NCBI RefSeq assembly: GCF_000316515.1
Contig: NC_019675.1
Coordinates: forward strand, 1,265,964 to 1,329,963
Direction of reading: 5' to 3'
Source: Cyanobium gracile PCC 6307
Lineage (GTDB): Bacteria > Cyanobacteriota > Cyanobacteriia > PCC-6307 > Cyanobiaceae
DNA: 64,000 bases
Below are positions 26,758-35,823 of the stretch, piece by piece (the first letter of the stretch is position 1; every line of letters begins with the position of its first letter). The notes beneath the pieces were generated by a model, which saw only the letters and a list, made by a program, of their open reading frames with translations, searched no databases and was not told the origin of the DNA. The position numbers were made by a program, and so were the translations under genes.

Positions 26758-27872
26758 CGGCCATGGTTCCGCTCACGCTGCTGGAGTCGCGGGCGGTGGA
26801 GGTCAATGACCCCGCCGCCCTGCTCGATCGGGTGGCGCGGGACTTCCCCCTCAACGCCTTTCTGGAGAGTCAACGCAGCGGCGGCTTCTTCCATCGCAGC
26901 GGCATCCTCCACGTGGGGCAGATCGCGGTGTCCTGCAGCCGGCACTCCCCCATGGAGATCGGATTCGACGATTCCCCGGTCGCCACCCTCGCCCTGCCGC
27001 TGTCCGGCGTTGGCGAGGTGACCAGCGACGGCCAGCGGCTGAAGCTCGAGGCCGGCCCGATGGCGGCCTACCTGCCCGGCGCCGCCTTCACGGCCAGCAC
27101 CGGCAGCTTCGAGGAGGTGATGATCTGCCTCGATCGCCGGCGGCTGGCCGAGACGGCCGCCGCCATGGGCGGCTTCGGCGACGGTGCCGGTGGGCGGGCG
27201 CCGGCCTTCGAGCGCACCCTGCGGGTGGACGGCAGCGCTTCACCCGAGCAGGCCGACCTGCTGAACCATCTCCACCTGGCCCTGCAAATGCTGGAGGCTC
27301 CGCTGCTGCGGTCGGTGGGCGGGCTCAGGGCCTGCCAGCTGGAAGATCTGCTGTTCCGGCTGGTGGCCGCCATCGTCTGCCCGGAGACGCTGAAGGGGAA
27401 GGATCGCGCTGTCCCCGACCACCGCGGTGATTGCCCCTTCGACGACCTGCTGGAGTGGATCCAGGCCCATCTGCACACCCCGATCACCCCCACGGAGCTC
27501 AGTCGGCGCAGTGCCTACACCCGGCGCAACCTGCAGTACCTGTTCCAGCGGCGGTTCGGCTGCAGCCCCATGCAGTGGGTGAAGCGCCAGCGGCTGAGCG
27601 CGGTGCGCGCCGATCTGCTGCGGGCCCAGCCCGGCGAGACCGTGGCCGCCATCGCCCGTCGCCACGGCTTCGTCCAGATGTCGTCCTTCGCCGCCAGCTT
27701 TCGGGAGAGCTACGGCCTCGCCCCCCTCGGTGCTGCTGCGCCGTTCGCGCTTCGACGCCGGCTGAGGCGGACGGCGCTGCCCCGGGCCGGCACCGACAGG
27801 CAACCCTGCAGCAACGCTGCCACCCATGCGAAGAGCCGATCGCTACCGACAGGCCCCCCCTCGCAGACTTAG
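26754..27872 (+). CDS. AraC-family transcriptional regulator
   Basis: Protein of about 372 residues. ATG 26754 overlaps the stop of the pilin-like gene (ATGA); ATG 26763 is an alternative. The N-terminal 220 residues resemble an AraC ligand-binding domain (beta-rich, with FHRSGILHVGQIAVS). The C-terminal HTH domain starts near FDDLLEWIQAHLHTPITPTEL, with the second helix-turn-helix in ETVAAIARRHGFVQMSSFAASFRESYG. Effector and targets are unknown. Translational coupling to the pilin-like gene suggests joint control. Confidence 0.85.
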   Translation: MTAMVPLTLLESRAVEVNDPAALLDRVARDFPLNAFLESQRSGGFFHRSGILHVGQIAVSCSRHSPMEIGFDDSPVATLALPLSGVGEVTSDGQRLKLEAGPMAAYLPGAAFTASTGSFEEVMICLDRRRLAETAAAMGGFGDGAGGRAPAFERTLRVDGSASPEQADLLNHLHLALQMLEAPLLRSVGGLRACQLEDLLFRLVAAIVCPETLKGKDRAVPDHRGDCPFDDLLEWIQAHLHTPITPTELSRRSAYTRRNLQYLFQRRFGCSPMQWVKRQRLSAVRADLLRAQPGETVAAIARRHGFVQMSSFAASFRESYGLAPLGAAAPFALRRRLRRTALPRAGTDRQPCSNAATHAKSRSLPTGPPSQT

Positions 27873-27904
27873 AGGACTGTCATCGCTCTCCTCTGCGCAC
27901 GCCG

Positions 27905-28558
27905 ATGTCCAGCTCCTTCACCCAGGCGGTCGAGGCCCTCACCGCCCAGGCCCAGAGCCTGATCGCCGCCACCTCCAGCGAAGTCGATGCCCTGCGGGAG
28001 GAGCTGGAGCAGGAGCGCCGCTTCCGGCGCCACCTGGAGGTCGCCGCCGCCACCCGCGCCCATGAGGTGACGGCCCAGCTGGAGGAGGCCCGACTGGAGC
28101 GGGAACGGCTCGAAGCCGAGCTGGCCGAGGCCCTTGAGGGCCGGCGCCAGGCCGAAGCGGAGGTGGAGCGCTTCCACGAGGCCATCCGGCAGCAGCTGGC
28201 CATCGCTGAACAGGAGCAGGCGGCCCTGGAGGAGGCCGAGCGGGAGCGGGACCGCCTGCGCGAGGAGGCCGCCGAACGCCAGCGGAAGGCCCTGCTGCAG
28301 GAACTGGAGCAGGAACAGCGGGCCCGGCGGAGGCTGGAGCGGCGCCTGGCAGGGGTGCGCCAGGCCGTGATCGATCTGCTCGACCCCCGGGACGAGACCC
28401 AGGACGGACCCGAGGCCATGGCGGAGCCCGACGACACGGGCACGGAAAGCGACACCGCCGGGCAGGTCGAGCTCTCCGATGGGACCTCTCGCCTGTCCCT
28501 TCGCAAGATCCTGGTGCACCGGCCGGCCGGCCAGGGTTCCCTGCCGGTCCTCACCTGA
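27905..28558 (+). CDS. Coiled-coil protein
   Basis: Protein of 217 residues from ATG 27905. Residues 20-160 form an almost uninterrupted Glu/Arg/Leu/Ala coiled coil (repeated ELEQERR-type heptads). The acidic tail ends in RLSLRKILVHRPAG. No membrane segment or catalytic motif is seen. It lies between the AraC regulator and an MscS-like channel. Confidence 0.65.
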   Translation: MSSSFTQAVEALTAQAQSLIAATSSEVDALREELEQERRFRRHLEVAAATRAHEVTAQLEEARLERERLEAELAEALEGRRQAEAEVERFHEAIRQQLAIAEQEQAALEEAERERDRLREEAAERQRKALLQELEQEQRARRRLERRLAGVRQAVIDLLDPRDETQDGPEAMAEPDDTGTESDTAGQVELSDGTSRLSLRKILVHRPAGQGSLPVLT

Positions 28559-28608
28559 GTCCCCCCGGTCTGAGGCGCGGCTGGTCCTGTCGCCGCGGCA
28601 GCCGTCTG

Positions 28609-30183
28609 GTGGCCCTGGTGGTCCTGGCCGTCCTGCTTGTGGTGGCCCCCTTGCATGGAGCCGTTGGCCAGGAGCGGCCGGAACCCACGGCCTACCTCCA
28701 GTTGGACGGCGTCCGGCTGTTCCCGGTCAGCACCTCCAAGGACTTCTCGAGCGAGCAACGGGTGGAGCGGGCCAACCGCCTGCTGCAGGAGGCGGTGGCG
28801 ACCCGGAGCCCGGCCAGGATCGGGGTGCAGGAGCTCCATAACCTGCCGGTGATCACCCTCGATGACGAGGTGATCCTCACCATGACCCGCCGCGACACGC
28901 AGGTGGGGCTGTCGGTGCAGGGCCAGGCTGAGCTGTGGCGCCAAAGCCTCACCGCAGCCATCAACAGGGGACGGTCGGAGCGACAGCCCGCCCACCTGAC
29001 TCGCATGATCTCCTTTGCCCTAGGGATCCTTGGGGCAACACTCCTGCTGCAGCGGCTCCTGTGGCTGCTGTGGCGGCGCTACCTGCCCTCGGCCCTCACC
29101 CAGCCGTCGGGGAGTGAACCCGGCAGCAGCCAACCTCTGGGCCCCAGGGACTGGCTGCTCCACGGGGCACTGGTGGTGCTGCGGCTTGGTCTCTGGGTGG
29201 CCGCGATCCTGTTGATCTCCAGCTTCTTCCCGGTCACCCGGCTGCTGACAAGCCGCCTGCTGGAGGCCCTCACCGAGAGCCTGGGATCCCCCTTCCTGCC
29301 CCTGGGGGGACGCCGCTATTCCGTGCTCGACGCCGTCGTCCTGATGGGGCTGTTCCTCGTGCTGGTGCGGGGGGTGGCGTTGCTGAAGGGCCTGCTCAGG
29401 GTCCGTGTCCTGCAGCGCACCGGCATCGAACCCGGCTCTCAGGAGGCCATCGCCTTCATCGTTCAGTACGGCCTGCTGTTCCTCGGCACGTTGGTGCTGC
29501 TGCAGCTGTGGGGCCTGAATCTCACCTCCCTGGCCCTGTTCGCCAGCGTCCTGGGGGTGGGGGTGGGGCTTGGCCTGCAGGGGATCGCCAAGAACCTGAT
29601 TAGTGGCCTGATCATCATGTTCGAACGGCCGATCAAGGTGAATGATTTCGTCGAAGTGGGCGACCTGCAGGGCACCGTAACCCGCATCAATCTGCGCAGC
29701 ACCGAGGTGGTGACCCTCGACCGCATCTCGATCATCGTTCCGAATGTGGAGTTTCTTGAGTCCCGGGTCGTCAACTGGAGCCACGGGAGTTCAGTGGCAC
29801 GTCTGAAGATTCCGGTGGGAGTGGCCTACGGTTCCGATTGCCAGGTGGTGCGTGGGGCCCTGCTGGAGGCCTGCCAGGACGTCTCCGACATCCTGGCCAC
29901 CCCATCACCCCAGGTGTTCTTCAAGGGTTTCGGGGAGAGTTCCCTGGATTTTCAGTTGCTGGTCTGGATCAACCAGCCCCGGCGTCAGTACGAGATCCGC
30001 AGCGAGCTCAACTTCCGCATCGAAGCGATCCTGCGGCGTCACGAATTGACCATCCCGTTCCCCCAGAGAGATCTGCATCTGCGCAACGAAAGCATCAACG
30101 TAGCCTTCCCCCCCGCCATCACCGACGCCCTGTTGCGTCGGTTGACCCCACCGCCAGCTTCGTCGCCGGACGAAGAAGCCTGA
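28609..30183 (+). CDS. MscS-family mechanosensitive channel (large)
   Basis: Protein of 524 residues from GTG 28609, with a signal peptide (VALVVLAVLLVV to HGAVGQ) and a periplasmic domain before several membrane segments. The channel-lining helix is near SLALFASVLGVGVGLGLQG, followed by the MscS beta-domain (FERPIKVNDFVEVGDLQGTV) and the C-terminal domain. It should gate in response to membrane tension during osmotic downshift. A second MscS-type gene follows 29 bp later. Confidence 0.85.
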   Translation: MALVVLAVLLVVAPLHGAVGQERPEPTAYLQLDGVRLFPVSTSKDFSSEQRVERANRLLQEAVATRSPARIGVQELHNLPVITLDDEVILTMTRRDTQVGLSVQGQAELWRQSLTAAINRGRSERQPAHLTRMISFALGILGATLLLQRLLWLLWRRYLPSALTQPSGSEPGSSQPLGPRDWLLHGALVVLRLGLWVAAILLISSFFPVTRLLTSRLLEALTESLGSPFLPLGGRRYSVLDAVVLMGLFLVLVRGVALLKGLLRVRVLQRTGIEPGSQEAIAFIVQYGLLFLGTLVLLQLWGLNLTSLALFASVLGVGVGLGLQGIAKNLISGLIIMFERPIKVNDFVEVGDLQGTVTRINLRSTEVVTLDRISIIVPNVEFLESRVVNWSHGSSVARLKIPVGVAYGSDCQVVRGALLEACQDVSDILATPSPQVFFKGFGESSLDFQLLVWINQPRRQYEIRSELNFRIEAILRRHELTIPFPQRDLHLRNESINVAFPPAITDALLRRLTPPPASSPDEEA

Positions 30184-30212
30184 GCATGCGCTAGCGCCAA
30201 GGCAATCTGGAG

Positions 30213-31325
30213 ATGAACATCAGCCGATCAGAATCCTTGCTTGGACTGATGGACCCGCTCTTGAATCCATCGATGCAGGCCGCCGGATTCGCCCTGCTCA
30301 TGGCCCTCGCCAGGGTCTTGCTGGGTTCGCTGGCCGTGTGGCTGCTGGTGCGGGTACTGAGCCGCTGGCTGCGGCGTGCCGTTCCCCGACCCGACACCCT
30401 GCCGGAGGGACTGATCGCTCCCTTGCTGTGGCGCAGCCTGGCGTCGCTGGGTTACCTGGCCATGGTGGTCTGGGGCTGGCGCTCCTTAGTGCGCGGCTGG
30501 GAGGTGCTGCGTATCGATCCGGGCCCCGATCGGCTGGTGGAGGGCGCCGCCCTGCTGGTGGCGGTGGTGCTGGTGGTGCGGCTGATCAACCGCAGCCTGC
30601 TCCTGCTGCTGGAGCGGTCCCTGCAGCGCCTGGGCAGGGAGGAGCAGACCAGCACCCTCAGGGCCCTGGCTCCCATGATCCGGGCCCTCTTCTGGGGGCT
30701 CGGGAGCCTGGTGTTTCTTCAGAAGCAGGGGGTCCCACTCGGCGCCATCTACGCCTCCCTGGCGGGTGCCGGCATCGGTCTTGGACTGGCCCTGCGGGGG
30801 CCGTTGAGCCACTTCCTCAGCTACCTCACCATCGTCATCGACAAGCCTTTCCAGATCGGTGATCTGATCGGATTCGCCGATGTCATCGGGCCGGTGGAGC
30901 GAGTGGGAATCCGCTCGTCTTCCATCCGCAGCCTGGGCGGAGAGCGGATTGTGATCGGCAACGAGGAGCTGCTTCAGAAGACGATCCGCAACTTCGGTGA
31001 TCTGCCCCGGCGCCGGGCCGCCCACACGCTTCTGGTGTCCGACCAACTGCCGGCGGAGCAAGCCGCCGCCATTCCAGGACTCGTGGAAAAAGTCGTCCAG
31101 GCCCATCCGCCGGCCACGTTCGACCGCTGCCACTTCACCCGCTTCGTTGACGACGCTCTGGAGTTTCAGTTCGTGTTCTTCGTTCCTGACAGCACCATGG
31201 GGGTGTTTCTGGATCTGCAGCAAGCCATCAATCTGGGCATTTTGCGCGCGTTCCAGTCCCACGGCATCGCCTTCACCGCCCCTCCCCAGGACCCCGCTGC
31301 ACCCCACCCACCGCCGTCGCCATGA
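30213..31325 (+). CDS. MscS-family mechanosensitive channel (small)
   Basis: Protein of 370 residues with several N-terminal membrane helices. A pore helix (IYASLAGAGIGLGLALRGPL) is followed by the MscS beta-domain (IDKPFQIGDLIGFADVIG). It is shorter than its upstream neighbour and lacks the periplasmic domain. Close spacing suggests an operon. The 3' end overlaps the convergent lnt gene by about 53 bp. Confidence 0.82.
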   Translation: MNISRSESLLGLMDPLLNPSMQAAGFALLMALARVLLGSLAVWLLVRVLSRWLRRAVPRPDTLPEGLIAPLLWRSLASLGYLAMVVWGWRSLVRGWEVLRIDPGPDRLVEGAALLVAVVLVVRLINRSLLLLLERSLQRLGREEQTSTLRALAPMIRALFWGLGSLVFLQKQGVPLGAIYASLAGAGIGLGLALRGPLSHFLSYLTIVIDKPFQIGDLIGFADVIGPVERVGIRSSSIRSLGGERIVIGNEELLQKTIRNFGDLPRRRAAHTLLVSDQLPAEQAAAIPGLVEKVVQAHPPATFDRCHFTRFVDDALEFQFVFFVPDSTMGVFLDLQQAINLGILRAFQSHGIAFTAPPQDPAAPHPPPSP

Positions 31326-32808
31326 CGCCGCTGGCGGTCGTGGCGATCCAGCGCCAGGCCCCCGCCAGCAGGGCGAGGCCGATCAGGGGACCCTCACCCC
31401 AACGGTCGTAGGGGGTGAGCGGTGAGCGCTGCTGCACGGTGACCGGGACGGTGGCCGGGCGGCCCGGAGGCAACTGCTCGATCAGCCGACCGCCGGCGTC
31501 CACCAGCAGGCTGGGGCCGGTGTTGGCGGAACTCACCAGCCAGCGGCCGGTCTCGATCGCCCGCAGCTGGGCCAGGGCGGCGAACTGCCCCTGCAGCTGC
31601 AGCGGGTAGGGATCCAGGTTGGCGCTGGCCAGCAGCCAGCGGGCCCCCTGGCGGGTGGCGGCGGCCAGGGCGGCCCCGTCGGAGAGCTCGTAGCAGATGG
31701 CCACCCCCACATCCCCCCCCGGCCGCGGCAGCAGCCGGGAGGCGGGGCCCGGTTCCACGCCCCCCACCGCCGAGAGGCCGCTCCAGCGCCACAGGCCGGC
31801 CAGGGGCACCCATTCGCCCAGGGGCACCACCCGGTGCTTGTCGATCCAGCCGCCGGCCTGAAGCTGGCCAGGCTCAAAACGCAGCAGGCTGCTGCGCAGC
31901 TCCAGGCCCTCGCGGCGGAAGCCGCCGCTGAGCACCTCCACCGGCGCCGCCAGCGGCAACGGCTGGCCAAGCGCCAGGGAGCCCTCGGGCAGCAGCACCC
32001 CCTGCACGGGCGGCTCGGCGGTGGCGGCCTGCCGCTGGGCAAGGGCCAGCCGCTGCAGCAATCGGCGCTGCTGGTCGGCCTCGAACTTCTGCCGGGTGGG
32101 GATGGCGGGCTGCAGCACCAGCCAGCGCTCGGACCTGCCGCCGGCGGCCTCGGCCTGGCGGAGCAAGGTCAGGCCGGCCAGATGGCACCCGACCACCAGC
32201 ACCAGCGTGACCGCCAGCCAGCGGACCCGCTGGCCGGGCTGGGCCCGCAGGGCCCGCCAGAGGCCCCAGCCGATCAGCAGCTGAACCGCTGCAAGCAGCC
32301 CGGCTCCCCCGAGGACCGCCAGGCCGGCCAGGGCCCGGTCCCCCGGCAGCGCCGCCGCCCCAAGCCCCAGCCAGAACAGGGGACCCTTGGCCAGCAGCAC
32401 CTCCGCCAGGCCCCACAGGGCCGCCGCCAGCAGCGCCGTGCTGGGCCGTACGGGATCGAGCCGGCCCACCAGGGCCGTCCAGGCCCCCACCAGCAGGGCG
32501 GCGGCCAGGCCGATGGCCAGCCAGAGCACCAGGCAGATCGGCAGGCTCAGGGGACCCGGCACGCCGATCCAGTCGAGGGGATGGAGCCAGAGCAGCCAGC
32601 GATGGCTCACCAGCACCGCCGCCAGACCCCACAGTCCGCCGCGCCGGAACCGCCACGGCACCCCCGCCCCGCGGCTCTCCGTCAGGGACCAGAGCAGCAC
32701 CACGGCAGGCCAGAGCAGCCAGGGCCAGCCCACCGGCGGCAGGGCCACCCCCGCCAGCAGCCCGCCGGCGCCGGCGGCGGCCCAGCCGGCACGCCGGTCA
32801 TTGCCCAT
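31273..32808 (-). CDS. lnt: Apolipoprotein N-acyltransferase
   Basis: Inner-membrane enzyme that adds the third acyl chain to lipoproteins, 511 residues from ATG 32808; GTG 32850 is possible but adds a non-hydrophobic leader. The N-terminal half has several membrane helices. The nitrilase-like periplasmic domain keeps the catalytic triad E275 (LLPEGS), K324 (WIDKHRVVPLGEWVP) and C372 (VAICYELSDG). The gene converges on the MscS gene with a small overlap. Confidence 0.9.
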   Translation of the reverse strand: MGNDRRAGWAAAGAGGLLAGVALPPVGWPWLLWPAVVLLWSLTESRGAGVPWRFRRGGLWGLAAVLVSHRWLLWLHPLDWIGVPGPLSLPICLVLWLAIGLAAALLVGAWTALVGRLDPVRPSTALLAAALWGLAEVLLAKGPLFWLGLGAAALPGDRALAGLAVLGGAGLLAAVQLLIGWGLWRALRAQPGQRVRWLAVTLVLVVGCHLAGLTLLRQAEAAGGRSERWLVLQPAIPTRQKFEADQQRRLLQRLALAQRQAATAEPPVQGVLLPEGSLALGQPLPLAAPVEVLSGGFRREGLELRSSLLRFEPGQLQAGGWIDKHRVVPLGEWVPLAGLWRWSGLSAVGGVEPGPASRLLPRPGGDVGVAICYELSDGAALAAATRQGARWLLASANLDPYPLQLQGQFAALAQLRAIETGRWLVSSANTGPSLLVDAGGRLIEQLPPGRPATVPVTVQQRSPLTPYDRWGEGPLIGLALLAGAWRWIATTASGVMATAVGGVQRGPGEGR

Positions 32809-32876
32809 GGTCGCCGGGCGCAGGAGGCGCCAAGGTCGGGGAAGTGTCACACCGTTTCCCCAAGGGAACCTCTTTC

Positions 32877-33218
32877 ATGGACCAGGGCAATCTGCTGCAG
32901 ATGCTGCTGCTGCGCGGCCTCGGCACCACCTCGCTGGTGGCCGACCGGCTCAAGTACGTCAGCCAGGAATGGGTGAGCAGCGGCCGGCTCGACCCCAGCC
33001 ACGCCTCCGCCCTGGTGGAGGACGTCATGCGCGCCCTGCGGGGCGAGACGCCGGAGGTGGAACAGCAGGCGGAGCGCCAGCTGGAGCGCAACCGCGACCA
33101 GCTCCTGCAGGACCTGGGCCTGGCCCGGCAGCGGGAACTGGACGAGCTGCGCGGCCGCATCGACCGGCTCGAGCAGACCCTGCGCCAGCGCCAGAACGGC
33201 GGCGAAGGGAACGACTGA
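32877..33218 (+). CDS. Phasin-like small coiled-coil protein
   Basis: Protein of 113 residues from ATG 32877. It starts [25 protein letters not shown] and continues with a charged coiled-coil tail, [18 protein letters not shown]. This pattern matches small cyanobacterial proteins annotated as phasin family. A granule-binding role is not evident here, because no PHA synthase is nearby. Divergent from lnt. Confidence 0.6.
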   Translation: MDQGNLLQMLLLRGLGTTSLVADRLKYVSQEWVSSGRLDPSHASALVEDVMRALRGETPEVEQQAERQLERNRDQLLQDLGLARQRELDELRGRIDRLEQTLRQRQNGGEGND

Positions 33219-33255
33219 TCGCACTGGCAGAATCCCCCCATCCGGGTCCTTCCGC

Positions 33256-33927
33256 ATGCGCGACATCCTGATCAGCTCGTTCGTCTGCGTGGCCTGTCTG
33301 ATGCTGGCCTTCGTGAGCCAGCTGGTGTCGCCCTCCCAGGTGGAGGCAGCCGCACCGGCCCCGGTCGAGGCCGGCGTCCAGCAGGCCCTGGCCCGTTCCG
33401 GCCCGGCCACGGCGCCCCAGGCGAACCCTTCTGCCGCACCGCAGGCGAGAGAGGCCGTGGCGGCCCCGCTCGAACTTGACCCCGACGTTTCCAACCCCAC
33501 CCTGTTCACCATGGCCCCCGATTCCTCCAGCGCCGACCTGGCCTCCAGCGGGGCAGCGGCCCTTGGCGGGGAGCTCGTCTCCCCCACCGAGCGCACCACC
33601 CCCAGCGGGCTGCGCATCACCGACCTGACCCTGGGCGAAGGCCCCGAAGCCAAGAGCGGCCAGACCGTAGTGGTCAATTACCGCGGCATCCTCACCAACG
33701 GCAAGGAGTTCGACAGCAGCTACGGCCGAGGTCCGTTCAGCTTTCCCCTGGGCGCCGGCCGGGTGATCCGGGGCTGGGACGAAGGGGTGGCGGGTATGAA
33801 GGTGGGGGGCAAGCGGAAGCTGGTCATCCCCCCCGATCTCGCCTACGGCGAGCGCGGCGCCGGCGGTGTGATCCCCCCCAACGCCACGCTGGTGTTCGAG
33901 GTGGAGCTGCTGCAGATCAAGGGCTGA
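33256..33927 (+). CDS. FKBP-type peptidyl-prolyl cis-trans isomerase
   Basis: Protein of 223 residues with an N-terminal membrane anchor or signal ([20 protein letters not shown]) and an Ala/Pro-rich linker of about 90 residues. A complete FKBP domain follows (about 110-223), with the motifs [36 protein letters not shown] and [19 protein letters not shown]. It is likely a lumen- or periplasm-facing folding catalyst. Confidence 0.92.
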   Translation: MRDILISSFVCVACLMLAFVSQLVSPSQVEAAAPAPVEAGVQQALARSGPATAPQANPSAAPQAREAVAAPLELDPDVSNPTLFTMAPDSSSADLASSGAAALGGELVSPTERTTPSGLRITDLTLGEGPEAKSGQTVVVNYRGILTNGKEFDSSYGRGPFSFPLGAGRVIRGWDEGVAGMKVGGKRKLVIPPDLAYGERGAGGVIPPNATLVFEVELLQIKG

Positions 33928-33997
33928 GCAACGGCGCTGCAACGGCCTTGCCCAGGGTGGCAATCGTTACAATGCCGCGTAGCCTCTCTCGTCTCCC

Positions 33998-34597
33998 ATG
34001 GCTCACCGCCTGCCCGAACTCCCCTACGGCCTCGACGCACTCGAGCCCCACATTTCCCGGCAGACCCTCGAGTTCCACCACGGCAAGCATCACGCCGCCT
34101 ACGTCACCAACCTGAACAAGGCGATCGAGGGTGGCGAGCTCGAGGGCAAGAGCCTGGAGGAGGTGATCCTGGCGGTGGCCGGCGACGCCTCCAAGGCGGG
34201 CGTGTTCAACAACGCCGCCCAGGTCTGGAACCACAGCTTCTACTGGCAGTGCATGAAGCCTGGCGGCGGCGGCGCCCCCACCGGTGAGCTGGCCGAGAAG
34301 ATCACCGCCGACTTCGGCAGCTATGAGGCCTTCGTGGAGCAGTTCAAGGCCGCCGGTGCCACCCAGTTCGGCAGCGGCTGGGCCTGGCTGGTGCTCGATG
34401 GCGGCACCCTCAAGATCACCAAGACCGCCAACGCCGACCTGCCCCTGGCCCATGGTCAGAAGGCCCTGCTCACCATGGACGTGTGGGAGCACGCCTACTA
34501 CCTCGACTATCAGAACCGCCGTCCTGACTACATGACCACCTACCTCGACAAGCTGGTCAACTGGGACTTTGTGGCCGCCAACCTGGCCGCCGCCTGA
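33998..34597 (+). CDS. sodB: Iron superoxide dismutase
   Basis: Protein of 199 residues. Metal ligands are visible in [19 protein letters not shown] and [17 protein letters not shown]. The sequence pattern fits the Fe form (Gln in [10 protein letters not shown]). It detoxifies superoxide in the cytoplasm. A strong bidirectional terminator separates it from convergent queA. Confidence 0.95.
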   Translation: MAHRLPELPYGLDALEPHISRQTLEFHHGKHHAAYVTNLNKAIEGGELEGKSLEEVILAVAGDASKAGVFNNAAQVWNHSFYWQCMKPGGGGAPTGELAEKITADFGSYEAFVEQFKAAGATQFGSGWAWLVLDGGTLKITKTANADLPLAHGQKALLTMDVWEHAYYLDYQNRRPDYMTTYLDKLVNWDFVAANLAAA

Positions 34598-34620
34598 TCT
34601 CCGCTTCGGCTCCAAGCATC

Positions 34621-34650
34621 AGCCCCCGGGGAATCCCCGGGGGCTTTTTT
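34621..34650 (+). terminator. Strong hairpin terminator between sodB and queA
   Basis: AGCCCCCGGGG (34621-34631) pairs with CCCCGGGGGCT (34635-34645) across AAT, followed by TTTTT. It can serve both convergent genes. Confidence 0.9.
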
Positions 34651-35807
34651 CAGGCTGGCCTGGCCCCTGCCAGCACCGCCTCCGGCGCGATCCACATGGC
34701 ATCGCCGTAGGAGAAGAAGCGGTAGTGGCGCTCGATCGCCTCGCCGTAGAGAGCCAGCAGACGTTCGCGGCCGATCAGGGCACTCACCAGCAGCAGCAGC
34801 GAGCTCCTGGGGAGGTGGAAGTTGGTGAGCAGGCCCTGCACCACAGCGAAGCGGTAGCCAGGCTGGATCACCAGGTTCACCGGGCCGGTGTGGGGGCGGA
34901 GCTCGCCGCCGTGCAGCTGGGCCACGGCCTCCAGGCTGCGCACCGAAGTGGTGCCGATGGCGATCACCCGGCCGCCGGCCGCCCGGCAGGCCGCCACCGC
35001 CTCCACCAGCGCCGGGCTCACTTCCACCCATTCGCTGTGCAGCTCCAGAGCACTCAGGTCTTCCGTTTCGATCGGCCGGAACGTGCCCAGACCCACATGC
35101 AGGGTGGTGGTGGCCACCCCGACCTCCCGCTCCCTGATCGCCGCCAGCAGCTCGTCGCTGAGATGCAGGCCGGCGGTGGGGGCAGCCACGGCGCCGGGAC
35201 GGGCGGCGTAGCGGGTCTGGTAGCGCTCGTTGTCGCTGGCGTCGTGTTCGTGGATGTAGGGCGGCAGGGGAATGGCGCCGTACTGCAGCAGCAGGGGCTC
35301 GAGGGCGGCCGCATCGGCGCAGTCCGGCGGGAACTGCACGATGCGGCCGCCGGTGGAGGGATCGCTGCCCACCACCGCAACCGTCAGGGGCGGCTGGCCC
35401 TTGGCCACCACCTCCAGGCGGTCACCGGGCCGCAGCTTCTTGGCGGGCCGCGCCAGGCACAGCCACTGGCCAGCCCCGCCCAGCCGCTGCCCCGGCCCGC
35501 CCAGCCAGGGCTCGAGCACCAGCAACTCCACCGCACCGCCGCCGGGCCGCCGCGCCTCCAGCCGGGCCCGCAGCACCCGGGTGTCGTTCACCACCAGCAG
35601 GTCGCCGGACCGGAGCTCGTGCTGCAGATCCCAGGCGCTGAGGTGGCGGGCATGGGGGGCAGGCCCGGCCCCCGCCGGATCCACCACCAGCAGCCGCGCG
35701 GCGTGACGGGGCTCCACCGGCCGCTGGGCGATCCGCTCCTGCGGCAGGGCGAAGTCGTAGCTGGACAGGCGCAGGTCGGCGGGATCCGTCACGGCGGGGT
35801 TGGCCAC
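34650..35807 (-). CDS. queA: tRNA preQ1(34) S-adenosylmethionine ribosyltransferase-isomerase
   Basis: Protein of 385 residues that makes epoxyqueuosine on tRNA. Typical N-terminal sequence ([21 protein letters not shown]), [14 protein letters not shown], the [17 protein letters not shown]-like block and the C-terminal FSYGDAMW motif are all present. Its stop lies at the edge of the sodB terminator. Confidence 0.95.
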   Translation of the reverse strand: MANPAVTDPADLRLSSYDFALPQERIAQRPVEPRHAARLLVVDPAGAGPAPHARHLSAWDLQHELRSGDLLVVNDTRVLRARLEARRPGGGAVELLVLEPWLGGPGQRLGGAGQWLCLARPAKKLRPGDRLEVVAKGQPPLTVAVVGSDPSTGGRIVQFPPDCADAAALEPLLLQYGAIPLPPYIHEHDASDNERYQTRYAARPGAVAAPTAGLHLSDELLAAIREREVGVATTTLHVGLGTFRPIETEDLSALELHSEWVEVSPALVEAVAACRAAGGRVIAIGTTSVRSLEAVAQLHGGELRPHTGPVNLVIQPGYRFAVVQGLLTNFHLPRSSLLLLVSALIGRERLLALYGEAIERHYRFFSYGDAMWIAPEAVLAGARPA

Positions 35808-35823
35808 GCGGAAGGAAGGCTCC

